NCBI RefSeq assembly: GCF_900129905.1
Contig: NZ_FQXG01000005.1
Location: forward strand, 398,735 to 462,734
Reading direction: 5' to 3'
Length of the DNA: 64,000 bases
Source: Ferrimonas marina
Lineage (GTDB): Bacteria; Pseudomonadota; Gammaproteobacteria; Enterobacterales; Shewanellaceae
Below the pieces are notes generated by a model. The model had not been told where the DNA came from and did no database searches. It saw nothing but the letters and a program-made list of their open reading frames with translations. Below, piece by piece: positions 53,669-62,510 of this stretch. Position 1 is the stretch's first letter, and every line of letters starts with the position of its first letter. Both the position numbers and the translations under genes were made by a program.

Positions 53669-54232
53669 ATGTGGCGTGCGATAGGGATATTGCTGGTGGT
53701 CACCCAATTGGCGGGTTGTGCCGGAGCGATCATGGCCGGTGCCGTGGGTGGTGCGGTGATGGTCAACGACCGCCGCTCGATGAGTACCCAGATCGATGAC
53801 CATGCCTTGGAGGTGCGCATCGCCTCGGCCCTGCGGGGCGAGGAGGATCTGCGCGCCCAGGCTCGGATCAGCGCCATCAGCATGAATCAACAGGTGCTGC
53901 TGGTGGGCCAGGTGCCCACCCCGGTGCTGCGTGACAAGGCGGTGCGCATCGTCAGCCAGGTTGAGGGGGTCACCGTGGTGCACGACCAATTGCGCCAGGG
54001 CAGCCCGGTGGGCTTTACCACCAAGAGTAATGACACCTGGATCAGCACCAAGGTGAAATCTCGCATGTTCAGTGACGGCGAGCTGGATGCCCTACGCATC
54101 AAGGTGATCACCGAGAACGGTGAGGTGTTCCTGCTCGGCCTGGTGGACCGCCAGGAGGCCGATCTGGCGGTGGACGTGGCCCGCACCACCGCCGGGGTGC
54201 GCAAGGTTGTGAAGGTGTTCGAGTACCAATAG
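53669..54232 (+). CDS. dolP: Outer-membrane lipoprotein DolP with two BON domains
   Basis: DolP (YraP) supports outer-membrane integrity and localises to division sites. The 187-residue product has a lipoprotein signal peptide with the lipobox LAGC (mature Cys about 17), and two BON domains (about 45-112 and 122-187). The ATG is 3 bp after the diaA stop. Its TAG stop (54230-54232) runs directly into the first unit of the heptamer array, sharing the G. Confidence 0.95.
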   Translation: MWRAIGILLVVTQLAGCAGAIMAGAVGGAVMVNDRRSMSTQIDDHALEVRIASALRGEEDLRAQARISAISMNQQVLLVGQVPTPVLRDKAVRIVSQVEGVTVVHDQLRQGSPVGFTTKSNDTWISTKVKSRMFSDGELDALRIKVITENGEVFLLGLVDRQEADLAVDVARTTAGVRKVVKVFEYQ

Positions 54233-54392
54233 GTGCTAGGTGCTAGGTGCTAGGTGCTAGGTGCTAGGTGCTAGGTGCTAGGTGCTAGGTGCTAGGTGCT
54301 AGGTGCTAGGTGCTAGGTGCTAGGTGCTAGGTGCTAGGTGCTAGGTGCTAGGTGCTAGGTGCTAGGTGCTAGGTGCTAGGTGCTAGGTGCTA
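54232..54392 (+). repeat. Heptamer tandem array (GGTGCTA)23 directly after dolP
   Basis: Twenty-three perfect copies (161 bp) with no mismatch, beginning in the last base of the dolP stop codon. Every unit carries CTAG across the junction. The periodicity of seven places TAG in all three forward frames every 21 bp, and likewise on the other strand. The GG every seven bases also fits a two-layer G-quadruplex pattern. Copy number in an assembly may be collapsed or expanded. Confidence 0.97.
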
Positions 54393-54604
54393 GGCAGGCT
54401 AGCCTAGAGCTCGAACCATCACCGTCAACGACTTTCCTTAGCTCTTCCTATCTCCTGCTCCTCCTAGTACCCAGAAGGGCTTTGCCCGGCCTAGTACCTT
54501 TCCTTCCAACGCTCTTCCTAGCCTCTAGAAGGGCTATGCCCGGCCTAGTGCCTGCCTTTTCCTAGAAGGGCGCAGCCCGCCCCAGTAGCTAGCAGCCTCA
54601 GCGC
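54393..54604 (+). repeat. Degenerate CTAG-rich mosaic with three GGGC/GCCC mini-hairpins
   Basis: After the perfect array come three related pieces: AGAAGGGCTTTGCCCGGCCT, AGAAGGGCTATGCCCGGCCT and AGAAGGGCGCAGCCCGCCCC, each with a GGGC-3 nt-GCCC hairpin and bordered by CTAG. Between them lie pyrimidine-rich stretches (CTCTTCCTA, CTTTCCTTCC). CTAG occurs repeatedly. I see no gene here. Confidence 0.75.
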
Positions 54605-54607
54605 CAT

Positions 54608-54637
54608 AAAAAAGCCGCCCATCGGGGCGGCTTTTTT
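54608..54637. terminator. Bidirectional terminator between dolP and trpS
   Basis: AAGCCGCCC / GGGGCGGCTT with six A before and six T after, so it works on both strands. It is 13 nt from the trpS stop and about 380 nt from the dolP stop. Confidence 0.92.
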
Positions 54638-54649
54638 GTGGCTCAGCGC

Positions 54650-55657
54650 TTAACGCGGCATCGGCGGCAGGCCGACTGCCTCGTACACCTTGGCTAGGGT
54701 GGCAGCGGCTCGCTCGCGGGCGTTCTCTGCGCCGCGCTTCATCACCGCATCCAGGTAGGCCTGATCGGCACGGATCTCTTTGAAGCGCTGCTGCATCGGC
54801 TCCAGCATCGCCACCACGGACTCGGCCGTAGCCACCTTGAGGTGGCCATACATCTTGCCCTCGAACTCCGCCTCGATCTCGGCAAAGCTCTTGCCAGAAG
54901 TGGCGGAGTAGATGCTCATCAGGTTAGAGACGCCGGCCTTGTTTTCCAAGTCGTAGCGCACCACGGCCGGATCGTCAGAGTCGGTTACCGCCTTCTTGAA
55001 CTTCTTGGTGATCACCTTGGGATCTTCCAGCAGGCCAATGCGGTTGTTGGCGTTGTCGTCCGACTTGGACATCTTCTTGGTCGGATCCTGCAGGCTCATC
55101 ACCCGGGCCCCGGTTTGCGGGATGTGCGGCTCCGGAATCGCAAACACCTCACCGTACAGGTTGTTGAAGCGAGTGGCGATGTCGCGGGACAGCTCCAGGT
55201 GCTGCTTCTGATCGTTGCCGACCGGCACCTCGTTGGTCTGGTACAGCAGGATGTCGGACGCCATCAATACCGGGTAGCTGAACAGACCAGCGTTGATGTT
55301 GTTGGCGTGGCGTGCGGACTTGTCCTTGAACTGGGTCATCCGGTTCAGTTCACCCATCTGGGTGTAGCAGTTGAGGATCCAGGCCAGCTGGGTGTGCTCC
55401 TGCACATGGGACTGCACGAACACGGTGCTCTTATCGGGATCGATGCCAATGGCCAGGTACAGGGCCAGGGTATCCATGCAGGCGTTTTTCAGCGCTTCCG
55501 GGTCCTGGCGCACGGTGATGGCGTGCAGATCAACGATGCAGTAGAGCGCATCGTGGCTGTCTTGCAGGTTCACCCACTGACGCAGTGCACCCATGTAGTT
55601 ACCAAGGGTCAGGCCGCCCGACGGTTGGGCACCACTAAAGACGATGGGTTTACTCAT
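54650..55657 (-). CDS. trpS: Tryptophanyl-tRNA synthetase
   Basis: Class I synthetase charging tRNA-Trp. The 335-residue protein (334 in E. coli) has the HIGH-equivalent [12 protein letters not shown] near residue 12, the tryptophan pocket DLHAIT, and KKMSKSDDN near 195. It is the last gene of rpe-gph-trpS; its ATG overlaps the gph stop by 4 bp. Confidence 0.98.
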   Translation of the reverse strand: MSKPIVFSGAQPSGGLTLGNYMGALRQWVNLQDSHDALYCIVDLHAITVRQDPEALKNACMDTLALYLAIGIDPDKSTVFVQSHVQEHTQLAWILNCYTQMGELNRMTQFKDKSARHANNINAGLFSYPVLMASDILLYQTNEVPVGNDQKQHLELSRDIATRFNNLYGEVFAIPEPHIPQTGARVMSLQDPTKKMSKSDDNANNRIGLLEDPKVITKKFKKAVTDSDDPAVVRYDLENKAGVSNLMSIYSATSGKSFAEIEAEFEGKMYGHLKVATAESVVAMLEPMQQRFKEIRADQAYLDAVMKRGAENARERAAATLAKVYEAVGLPPMPR

Positions 55658-56355
55658 TGGATCTCGTTCTCGGTTAAGGCCGGCAGCAGCGCCAGCAACG
55701 GTTTGAATTGGTCCAGCGCATGATCCGGATCTAGGGTGCGGATGTCCAGCCCGTAGTTATAGCCGTAACTCAGGCCAATGGTGGGGCAGCCCGCCGCCTT
55801 ACCGGCTTCGATGTCGTTGCGGGAATCCCCCACCATCAGCATCTGCTCCGGGGTCAGTCCCCAGCGCTGCAGCAGGGTGTTGAGCGGCAGCGGATCCGGC
55901 TTGCGCCGGGCCAGGCTGTCGCCACCGAACCAGTGATCAAACAGATGATCGATGCCACAGGCCGCCAGCAGCTCAGGCACAAACTGGGCCGGCTTGTTGG
56001 TCACCAGCCCCAGTCGATAGCCCCGCGCCTTAAGGGTAGTCAGGGTCTGAGCCACGTCGGGATAGAGCAGTTCCGGGCCGGCCTGGTGCTGGGCATAATG
56101 GTGATGAAAGCGCGAGAGCGCCTTGGCCACCAGCGCCTCATCCAGGCCGGGATCAACCTGGACATCGTCAGACAGGGCCCGGCGGATCAGCACCTCGGCG
56201 CCATTGCCAATCCAGCCCAAGGCCTTGGTGGGATCGCAGGGCGGTCGGCCCAGATCGATCAGGGTCTCCGCCGCCGCATGGGCCAAGCTGGGACCGCTGT
56301 CGATCAGGGTCCCATCCAGGTCAAAGGCGATGGCTTGTACCTGGGACAGCGGCAT
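55654..56355 (-). CDS. gph: Phosphoglycolate phosphatase
   Basis: HAD phosphatase removing 2-phosphoglycolate formed in repair of DNA 3' ends. The 233-residue protein has [22 protein letters not shown], Lys of RRKPDPLPL and [16 protein letters not shown]. The order rpe-gph-trpS is the one found near dam in E. coli. The ATG overlaps the rpe stop by one base. Confidence 0.95.
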   Translation of the reverse strand: MPLSQVQAIAFDLDGTLIDSGPSLAHAAAETLIDLGRPPCDPTKALGWIGNGAEVLIRRALSDDVQVDPGLDEALVAKALSRFHHHYAQHQAGPELLYPDVAQTLTTLKARGYRLGLVTNKPAQFVPELLAACGIDHLFDHWFGGDSLARRKPDPLPLNTLLQRWGLTPEQMLMVGDSRNDIEAGKAAGCPTIGLSYGYNYGLDIRTLDPDHALDQFKPLLALLPALTENEIQ

Positions 56356-57041
56356 CAGCGGGCCACTCCCGCCAGCTCCTGGCGCATCTGTTCGACCACC
56401 TGGGCATAATCGGGCTGGTTGAAGATGGCGGAGCCAGCAACAAACATGTCGGCACCGGCCGCGGCCACCTCGGCGATGTTGTCCACCTTGACGCCGCCAT
56501 CCACCTGCAAGCGGATCGGTCGGCCACTGGCCTCGATGCGCTCGCGCACCTGGCGGATCTTGTCTAGGGTGCCGGGGATAAAGGATTGGCCACCGAAACC
56601 GGGGTTGACCGACATCAGCAGGATCACGTCCAGCTTATCCATCAGGTGGTCAAGGTAGTGCAATGGGGTGGCCGGGTTGAACACCAGGCCCGCCTGGCAG
56701 CCGTGATCCTTGATCAGCTGCACCGTCCGGTCGATGTGCTCCGAGGCTTCCGGATGGAAGGTGATGATGGAGGCACCTGCCTTGGCAAAGTCCGGGATCA
56801 ATCGATCCACCGGCTTCACCATCAGGTGCACGTCGATGGGGGCCTGGATCCCACGGCGATCCATGTCGGCTTTCAGCGCCTGACACACCATGGGGCCGAT
56901 GGTCAGGTTGGGCACATAGTGGTTGTCCATCACATCGAAGTGGACCACATCGGCGCCGGCTTCCAGCACCTTAGCGACATCCTCACCCAGCCGGGCGAAG
57001 TCCGCCGACAGGATGGAGGGGCAGATCAGGTAATTGTTCAT
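56355..57041 (-). CDS. rpe: Ribulose-phosphate 3-epimerase
   Basis: Interconverts ribulose 5-phosphate and xylulose 5-phosphate in the pentose phosphate pathway. The 228-residue TIM barrel shows [41 protein letters not shown] and QVDGGVK. I chose ATG at 57041, with GAGGAAG five bases upstream; the GTG one codon earlier is too close to it. It is divergent from the TorF-family gene. Confidence 0.97.
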   Translation of the reverse strand: MNNYLICPSILSADFARLGEDVAKVLEAGADVVHFDVMDNHYVPNLTIGPMVCQALKADMDRRGIQAPIDVHLMVKPVDRLIPDFAKAGASIITFHPEASEHIDRTVQLIKDHGCQAGLVFNPATPLHYLDHLMDKLDVILLMSVNPGFGGQSFIPGTLDKIRQVRERIEASGRPIRLQVDGGVKVDNIAEVAAAGADMFVAGSAIFNQPDYAQVVEQMRQELAGVAR

Positions 57042-57226
57042 CACATCTTCCTCGGGCAGCAGTGCGCCACAGTGTATCGCTTTGGTTTATTAGACCCAAA
57101 TCGCTTTTTATCGCCACCTTGCAATTCCAATTCATTCCCGTTTATGTTGAAAGGACCCCCCTAGGTCCTTCCCGATTTGCTTTTAAAAAACCGGGCTTTG
57201 CCCCAATTGGATAAAAGAGGGAATGG

Positions 57227-57901
57227 ATGATGAAAAACGCAGTATCTGTAGCGGTCGGTACCATACTGAGCGCCAGCGCTCTGCTGTCTGCGCCAGCCAT
57301 GGCGGACGTCAGCGGCAATATCGGTGTCACCAGTGATTACCTGTGGCGTGGTGTCACCCAAACCGATGGCGCACCGGCGGTTTCCGGCGGCATCGACTGG
57401 GGTCATGACTCCGGCTTCTACCTGGGCACCTGGGTTTCCAATATCGAATTTGGCGATGCGGCCACCTACGAGTGGGACCTGTACGGCGGCTTTGGCGGCG
57501 AGATTGGCGATTTCGGTTACGACGTCGGCTACATCTACTACGCCTACCCCAATGGCGATGATCTCGACTTCGGTGAGGTCTACGGTAGCATCGGCTGGAA
57601 CTGGCTGGGCCTGAACGTCTCCTACGGCACCAACGAAAGTGCCGACGAGAAGTTCTATGAAAACGCCCTCTACGTGGAAGGTACTCTGGGCTTTGATCTG
57701 ACCGACAGCGTTTCCCTGGGCTTTGCCATCGGCCACTACAGCTTCGACATCGACGAAGATGAGGACTACCTCAACTACAACCTGTCGCTGACCAAGAGCA
57801 CCGAGGCGATGGGCGATTTCACCTTTATGGTAAGCGACACCGATCTGGATGACGATGACCCGATCTTCCTGGTGAGCTGGGCCTACGAGTTCGACATCTG
57901 A
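57227..57901 (+). CDS. TorF-family putative porin (TIGR02001)
   Basis: The 224-residue product has a cleavable signal peptide ending APAMA-DVSGNIG and a beta-strand-rich, acidic mature part with the family motif NIGVTSDYLWRGVTQT at the N-terminus and an aromatic-rich end (SWAYEFDI). This family is predicted to form small outer-membrane channels; substrate unknown. GAGG lies six bases before the ATG at 57227; a second ATG follows directly. It is a single gene, not tightly linked to the small genes downstream. Confidence 0.8.
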   Translation: MMKNAVSVAVGTILSASALLSAPAMADVSGNIGVTSDYLWRGVTQTDGAPAVSGGIDWGHDSGFYLGTWVSNIEFGDAATYEWDLYGGFGGEIGDFGYDVGYIYYAYPNGDDLDFGEVYGSIGWNWLGLNVSYGTNESADEKFYENALYVEGTLGFDLTDSVSLGFAIGHYSFDIDEDEDYLNYNLSLTKSTEAMGDFTFMVSDTDLDDDDPIFLVSWAYEFDI

Positions 57902-57930
57902 AGTCGTTAACACTGAAATAGCATCAACGC

Positions 57931-57942
57931 AACACCGGTGTT
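57931..57942. promoter_or_regulatory. Perfect palindrome overlapping a -10 element
   Basis: AACACCGGTGTT, 12 bp perfect, immediately followed by and sharing T with TATAAT at 57942-57947. No good -35 hexamer is visible at the right distance. The layout fits a repressor or activator site controlling the small gene at 57978. Confidence 0.5.
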
Positions 57943-57948
57943 ATAATC

Positions 57949-57974
57949 GCCTCCTGGGCAGTCCTCAGGAGGCG
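57949..57974 (+). promoter_or_regulatory. Inverted repeat enclosing the ribosome binding site
   Basis: CGCCTCCT (57949-57956) and AGGAGGCG (57967-57974) can pair; the second arm contains the Shine-Dalgarno AGGAGG, 5 nt before the GTG start at 57978. If the transcript starts before about 57950 the ribosome site would be masked; a start at about 57954 would lose much of the first arm. Confidence 0.5.
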
Positions 57975-57977
57975 ATT

Positions 57978-58220
57978 GTGTTTGTTCAACGTCGAAAATT
58001 AGCGCTTATGGGAGCAACCGCTGTGCTGGTCACGGCCGCCGGTGCTGTCACCCTGTCTGGCGTGTTGAGCTGTGAAGAGGACACCCGCTGCCTGCAAGAG
58101 ACCGCCACCCTCAAGTGGCACCAGTGGATCACCGGCAGTGGCTCCAGCCAGTTTCACTTCGTCGACCTGCTCGAGTTGTTGTACCGCCCTAAGGAAGCCA
58201 CGCCCGTTGGCCAGCCCTAA
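57978..58220 (+). CDS. Small exported or membrane protein, unknown function
   Basis: The 80-residue product starts at GTG after a strong AGGAGG. A basic N-terminus (RRK) is followed by a hydrophobic segment (LALMGATAVLVTAAGAVTLSGVL) and Cys; the remaining 50 residues contain two Cys, CEEDTRC, and an amphipathic FHFVDLLELLYR. The segment could be a membrane anchor or signal peptide; VLSC is a poor lipobox. I recognise no family. Its end overlaps the DUF2970 gene by 14 bp. Confidence 0.55.
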   Translation: MFVQRRKLALMGATAVLVTAAGAVTLSGVLSCEEDTRCLQETATLKWHQWITGSGSSQFHFVDLLELLYRPKEATPVGQP

Positions 58221-58404
58221 GCTGCTGGACCTGATACAAAGCGTCGTTGCGGCGCTGTTCGGTGTACAGACTGAGGCCAAACGAACCCAGGACTTTGGCC
58301 ACCACTCCCCGGTTCCCTATCTTATTGTTGGCGTCGTTGCGCTGATCGTCTTTGTGCTCGGCCTGTGGCTGCTGGTGCAGCTGGCCTTGAGCCTCAATCC
58401 CTAG
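58207..58404 (+). CDS. DUF2970-family small membrane protein
   Basis: The 65-residue product has the DUF2970 pattern: LIQSVVAALFGVQTEAKR, then the periplasm-or-cytosol loop DFGHHSP and one membrane helix (PYLIVGVVALIVFVLGLWLL). Function unknown. I chose TTG at 58207, which has AAGGAAG upstream and overlaps the preceding gene by 14 bp, implying coupled translation; longer in-frame starts lack homology. Its TAG stop shares the palindrome CTAG (58401-58404) with the stop of convergent dam. Confidence 0.7.
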   Translation: MASPKLLDLIQSVVAALFGVQTEAKRTQDFGHHSPVPYLIVGVVALIVFVLGLWLLVQLALSLNP

Positions 58405-59225
58405 TCCCGTTCCGGCCGATACAGGGCAAACAACTCATCCACCTTCTTGCGTCCCGATGCCGTCTGGCTGATGGAGCGCGTCACCTTTAGGGTATCCAGG
58501 CTGGCAGCATGGTAAAGCTTGCGGGCCAGCGGCGTATCGTGGTTGCTGATCAGCACGGTGGCCGCTTGCTTGTTGGCTGCGGCCACGGCGCAGTCCGCCA
58601 GCAGAGCCTGATCGTCGAGGCTGAAGCCACCACTGGCGTAGCTGGTAAAGTTCGCGGTGGTCGACAGCGGCAGATAGGGCGGATCGCAGTAGACGGCATC
58701 ACCATGGCGGGCCCGGGCGAAGGCATCGCCATAGCCTTCACAGAAGAAGGTGGCGCGCTGGGCCTTCTCGGCAAAAAACCACATCTCCTTCTCGGGGAAA
58801 TAGGGCTTCTTGTAGGAGCCAAAGGGCACGTTAAAGCCACCGGACTTGTTGTATCGGCACAAGCCGTTGTAGCCATGGCGATTGAGGTAGAGGAACAGCA
58901 CAGCTCGACCGAACTGGTCGTGAGTCTGATTGAACTCGGCACGCATGCCGTAATAGGTCTCTTTGTCGTTATTCACTGGGACAAAGAGCTTACGAGCGGT
59001 CGCTATGTAATCATCCGGTCGTTGCTGCAGCGTCTGGTACAGGCCGATCAGATCCGGATTGATGTCGCTGAGCAGGTACTCGGCGTAGTCGGTGTTGAGA
59101 AACACCGAGCCAGCGCCGACAAAGGGTTCGACCAATCGCTCCGAGCGAGGCAGGCGCGCGGCGATCTGGTCTACCAGCTTAAACTTGCCCCCTGCCCATT
59201 TGAGAAACGCTCTGGATTTAGTCAT
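58401..59225 (-). CDS. dam: DNA adenine methyltransferase (GATC)
   Basis: Methylates adenine in GATC, guiding mismatch repair and replication timing. The 274-residue protein (278 in E. coli) has FLKWAGGKFKLVDQI, the SAM motif FVGAGSVFLN, the target-recognition region NRHGYNGLCRYN and catalytic DPPY (YCDPPYLPLS). It follows damX by 31 bp. No upstream M.HindIII-like restriction partner is visible, in line with an orphan Dam. Confidence 0.97.
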   Translation of the reverse strand: MTKSRAFLKWAGGKFKLVDQIAARLPRSERLVEPFVGAGSVFLNTDYAEYLLSDINPDLIGLYQTLQQRPDDYIATARKLFVPVNNDKETYYGMRAEFNQTHDQFGRAVLFLYLNRHGYNGLCRYNKSGGFNVPFGSYKKPYFPEKEMWFFAEKAQRATFFCEGYGDAFARARHGDAVYCDPPYLPLSTTANFTSYASGGFSLDDQALLADCAVAAANKQAATVLISNHDTPLARKLYHAASLDTLKVTRSISQTASGRKKVDELFALYRPERD

Positions 59226-59256
59226 CGGCCAACCGTTGTATCGAAAAGCGGAGAGT

Positions 59257-60735
59257 TTACCTGTCTTGATTCAGGATCTCAGCCAATTGTTGCTGTTCAG
59301 AAAGTTCTTTTTGTACCGCTGCCATGGATTTGATGTAGGGCGAGAGCTTGGCCAGGTTGTCCGGCAAATCTGACATCGCCTGCTGTGCGGCGGTCCGGCT
59401 GTCGTAGCCCCCCATCACCAGCACATACCAGGGCAGTGGCTGGCGATCGATGCGGTAGACGGTGATCCCCTCGGTCAGCCCGTGGCTCTCAAGAAAGCCC
59501 GGGATCAGGTTGGGGTAGGAGAACACCGCCAGTTGCAGCACGTAGCTGCTGTCCGGCCGTTCCATCAGCGGCTGCTCCGCCAGGGGCAACGGCTCCGGCT
59601 CTGGCTCATACGCCGCGGTGTCCACCGGCTCCGCCTCGGGGGTGGAAACCGGCTGCGAGCTGACCTCCTCCACGGCTGGGGCATCCTCTAGATCGACGCT
59701 GACCAACGCCACATCGGCTTCAGTCACCATGGTCTCAGCTGGGGTCAGCTCTTGCGGCTCATCCGCCGCACTGGCCTCGCTTGCCTGCGCCATCGCCTCT
59801 GCTTCGTTCTGAGCCTTTTCCGTCGGCTCAACCTGGGTCGGTGGCCACTCCCCTGCCAGCGCCAGTTGCGGCTCCGGCTGCGCTTCAGGCTCGGGCTCCA
59901 GCGCCGGCAATGCCACCGGGATCCGTTGCTCGACCAGTTCGACGTCGGAGGCCGGGCCGGGATCCAGCCATAGCCACAGCATCATCAACACCACCAGACC
60001 GGCGACCACGGCAATGCCACGACGATGAAGTGGGGTCAGTTTATTGAAGGCAGACAGGGCCGCACTGGGGGCCAGTGCCTCCACCAGGGCCACCACCGCT
60101 TTGGGGCTGCCATCGGATTGGGCCAGCTGGCGATCCACCGCCTCTTGATTAATGAAGTGTCGTTGTCCCTCGCGGGCGACAAGGGCTTGATACAGCTTGT
60201 GGCGCTCACGCAGGGCCAGGGGGCTGATCTCCACCGGTAACAGCCGAGCCTGGGCATCCTCCGGCAGCGCCTCCAGCAACCGCTGCAACAGCGCAGGTCG
60301 GCAGCACAGCACCAGCACCACCCGTCCCGCCAGGGCTTCGTTGTCCATCACCAGGCCCAACAACTCGGCCAACAGGGTGTCGGCCAGGTTTTCACCATCA
60401 TCCACCACCAGCATCATGCGCTGGGGCTGACGGGGCAGCAGCCGCTCCAGGGTATCGGGCAGGGGCTCCAGGGGGTCAAACACCACCTCGGCGTCCAGTT
60501 GGCGGACCAACCGCTCACGGATCGCCGCCGGATCCTCTCCGGCGCCGCTGGCGACGTAGGCCTGGTTGAACTCCTCACACTGCTCCAACAGTGACTGCGC
60601 CAGGGTGGTCTTGCCCATCCCAGCGTCACCGTGCAGCAAGATAAGGTGATCGCCGTATTCGGTCAGGTAGCGCAGCCGCTCCAGCAGGCTACGTTGGCTG
60701 GGAAGCAGGGTATCCACAGCCTCGGATGAACTCAT
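59257..60735 (-). CDS. damX: Cell division protein DamX, AAA and SPOR domains
   Basis: Bitopic septal-ring protein. The 492-residue product has an N-terminal AAA-type ATPase-like region (Walker [10 protein letters not shown]; Walker [10 protein letters not shown]), a membrane helix at about 238-258, an acidic Pro/Glu/Ala-rich linker (about 260-405) and a C-terminal SPOR domain (about 410-480, [19 protein letters not shown]) that binds denuded glycan at the septum. The start overlaps the aroB stop by 4 bp. Confidence 0.92.
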   Translation of the reverse strand: MSSSEAVDTLLPSQRSLLERLRYLTEYGDHLILLHGDAGMGKTTLAQSLLEQCEEFNQAYVASGAGEDPAAIRERLVRQLDAEVVFDPLEPLPDTLERLLPRQPQRMMLVVDDGENLADTLLAELLGLVMDNEALAGRVVLVLCCRPALLQRLLEALPEDAQARLLPVEISPLALRERHKLYQALVAREGQRHFINQEAVDRQLAQSDGSPKAVVALVEALAPSAALSAFNKLTPLHRRGIAVVAGLVVLMMLWLWLDPGPASDVELVEQRIPVALPALEPEPEAQPEPQLALAGEWPPTQVEPTEKAQNEAEAMAQASEASAADEPQELTPAETMVTEADVALVSVDLEDAPAVEEVSSQPVSTPEAEPVDTAAYEPEPEPLPLAEQPLMERPDSSYVLQLAVFSYPNLIPGFLESHGLTEGITVYRIDRQPLPWYVLVMGGYDSRTAAQQAMSDLPDNLAKLSPYIKSMAAVQKELSEQQQLAEILNQDR

Positions 60736-61811
60736 GAAGGATCTAGCAGTTGTTGAAGTTGTGCTTCCGTGACGTCGGACACCACCTCAGCACGCCCCAG
60801 GGTACGGGGCAGGATCAGCCGGAGGCGGCCATCCAGTACCTTCTTGTCGCGGCGCATATGAGGAATAAACTGATCGAAGCCCATCCCTTCCGGGGCGGAC
60901 ACCGGCAGTTCAAAGGCCTGCAGCAAGGCGCGGATCCGGTCGACGGCCTCGGCATCCAGCCAGTCCAGCTGCTGCGCCAACTCAGCGGCCTGCACCATCC
61001 CGGTAGCCACCGCTTCGCCATGGAGCCAGTTGCCGTAGCCCTGTTCGGCCTCGATGGCGTGGCCAAAGGTGTGACCCAGGTTCAGCAGGGCGCGAACCCC
61101 CTGCTCGGTTTCATCCTGTGCCACCACCTCCGCCTTGATCTCGCAGCAACGACGGATGGCGTAATTCAACGCCTCCGGTTGTTGCGCTAACAGATCGTCC
61201 CGGTGGGATTCCAGCCAGGCGAAGAAGTCCGCATCCCAGAGGATGCCGTACTTGATCACCTCCGCCATGCCGGCGGCGAACTCCCGCGCTGGCAGCGTGG
61301 CCAGGGTGTTGATGTCCATCAGCACCAGGGATGGCTGATGGAAGGCACCGATCATGTTTTTACCCAGTGGGTGGTTCACCGCGGTTTTGCCCCCCACCGA
61401 GGAGTCCACCTGCGCCAGCAGAGTGGTGGGGATCTGGATAAAGGGCACGCCCCGCTGGTAACAGGCCGCCGCAAAGCCGACCATGTCACCGATCACCCCA
61501 CCGCCCAGGGCCACCAGGGCACAATCGCGGCTCAGCCCCAGCTCCAGGGCGCGGGAGAAGATCCCGTCAAGGGTGGTCAGGGTCTTGTGGGCTTCACCGT
61601 CGGGCAGGACCAGGGTGTCCACGGTCTTACCGGTGGAGGCCAACATGGCGACGCAACGCTCCAGGTAGAGCGGCGCCACCACCTCATTGGTCACCACCAG
61701 CAGGCGCTTGGTGTTGATCTCACTCAGCCACTGGGCACCGCTGTCCAGCAGGCCGGCCTGGATGATGATGGGGTAGCTGCGCTGACCCAGTTCGACGTCG
61801 ATCCGTTCCAT
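60732..61811 (-). CDS. aroB: 3-dehydroquinate synthase
   Basis: Second step of the shikimate pathway; needs NAD+ and a divalent metal. The 359-residue protein (362 in E. coli) has the NAD-binding [34 protein letters not shown] and the metal ligands Glu (AEVIKYG), His (LGHTFGHA) and His (LHGEAVATG). It is 20 bp after aroK. Confidence 0.98.
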   Translation of the reverse strand: MERIDVELGQRSYPIIIQAGLLDSGAQWLSEINTKRLLVVTNEVVAPLYLERCVAMLASTGKTVDTLVLPDGEAHKTLTTLDGIFSRALELGLSRDCALVALGGGVIGDMVGFAAACYQRGVPFIQIPTTLLAQVDSSVGGKTAVNHPLGKNMIGAFHQPSLVLMDINTLATLPAREFAAGMAEVIKYGILWDADFFAWLESHRDDLLAQQPEALNYAIRRCCEIKAEVVAQDETEQGVRALLNLGHTFGHAIEAEQGYGNWLHGEAVATGMVQAAELAQQLDWLDAEAVDRIRALLQAFELPVSAPEGMGFDQFIPHMRRDKKVLDGRLRLILPRTLGRAEVVSDVTEAQLQQLLDPS

Positions 61812-61831
61812 GGCACCCTCGTTTGGCGTGG

Positions 61832-62347
61832 TTAGAAGCCCAGGCGTTCGATGATCTCGTTGGCCACGACCTTGGCGCTCTGGTCGTCGGTACGCACCAC
61901 CAGATCGGCAACCTCTTCGTACAGCGGGTTGCGCTCACCGGCCAGCTTCTCCAGCACGCCGCGAGGCTCGTCGACCTGCAGCAGCGGACGACGTTTGTCG
62001 CGCTGAGTGCGGGCCACTTGCTTGTCGATGGTGGTTTCCAGGTAGACCACGATACCGCGGGCAGAGAGGCGATTACGCACCTCTTTGGAGATCACAGAGC
62101 CGCCACCGGTGGCCAGAACAATCCCCTGCTTCTCGGTCAGGTCGTTAATGACGCGGGCTTCGCGTACGCGGAAGCCCTCTTCACCTTCGATGTCAAAAAC
62201 CCAGCTGATGTCAGCCCCGCTGCGGCTTTCGATCTCTTGGTCGGAGTCGTAAAAATCCAGGTGAAGCATTTGAGCTAGATGACGTCCAATGGTGCTCTTA
62301 CCGGCACCCATCGGACCAATCAGAAAAATATTTCTCTTCTCAGCCAT
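61832..62347 (-). CDS. aroK: Shikimate kinase I
   Basis: Phosphorylates shikimate with ATP. The 171-residue P-loop kinase (173 in E. coli) has [12 protein letters not shown], the shikimate-binding [11 protein letters not shown] and GGGSV, and the lid arginines in RDKRRPLL. It heads aroK-aroB-damX-dam, 163 bp after pilQ. Confidence 0.98.
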   Translation of the reverse strand: MAEKRNIFLIGPMGAGKSTIGRHLAQMLHLDFYDSDQEIESRSGADISWVFDIEGEEGFRVREARVINDLTEKQGIVLATGGGSVISKEVRNRLSARGIVVYLETTIDKQVARTQRDKRRPLLQVDEPRGVLEKLAGERNPLYEEVADLVVRTDDQSAKVVANEIIERLGF

Positions 62348-62470
62348 TTCTACAATCGAGGTTAGTAAAAAATAAGCTAGCGACCACCAGGGCGGTGGTA
62401 GCGGAAAAAATCCCCACTTTGACGCTAATTTGACGAGCGATTATCTCAGGGAATGACGCAGCAACGCAAT

Positions 62471-62497
62471 AGAGGCGACACAATGGGTGTCGCCTCT
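62471..62497. other. Hairpin between pilQ and aroK
   Basis: AGAGGCGACAC and GTGTCGCCTCT pair perfectly around five bases, 14 nt past the pilQ stop. Neither strand has a T-run, so pilQ transcripts may read into aroK. The remaining 62348-62470 is AT-richer and probably holds the aroK promoter. Confidence 0.5.
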
Positions 62498-62510
62498 AAA
62501 GTTTGGAGGG

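Noticed and set aside
54380-54565. 61-codon plus-strand frame in the CTAG mosaic
   Set aside because: It starts within the heptamer array and translates repeat modules; no ribosome site.
57180-57210. GGGCTTTGCCC upstream of the TorF gene as another CTAG-mosaic module
   Set aside because: It shares the hairpin core and a nearby CTAGGTCC, but the flanks do not match; probably coincidence.
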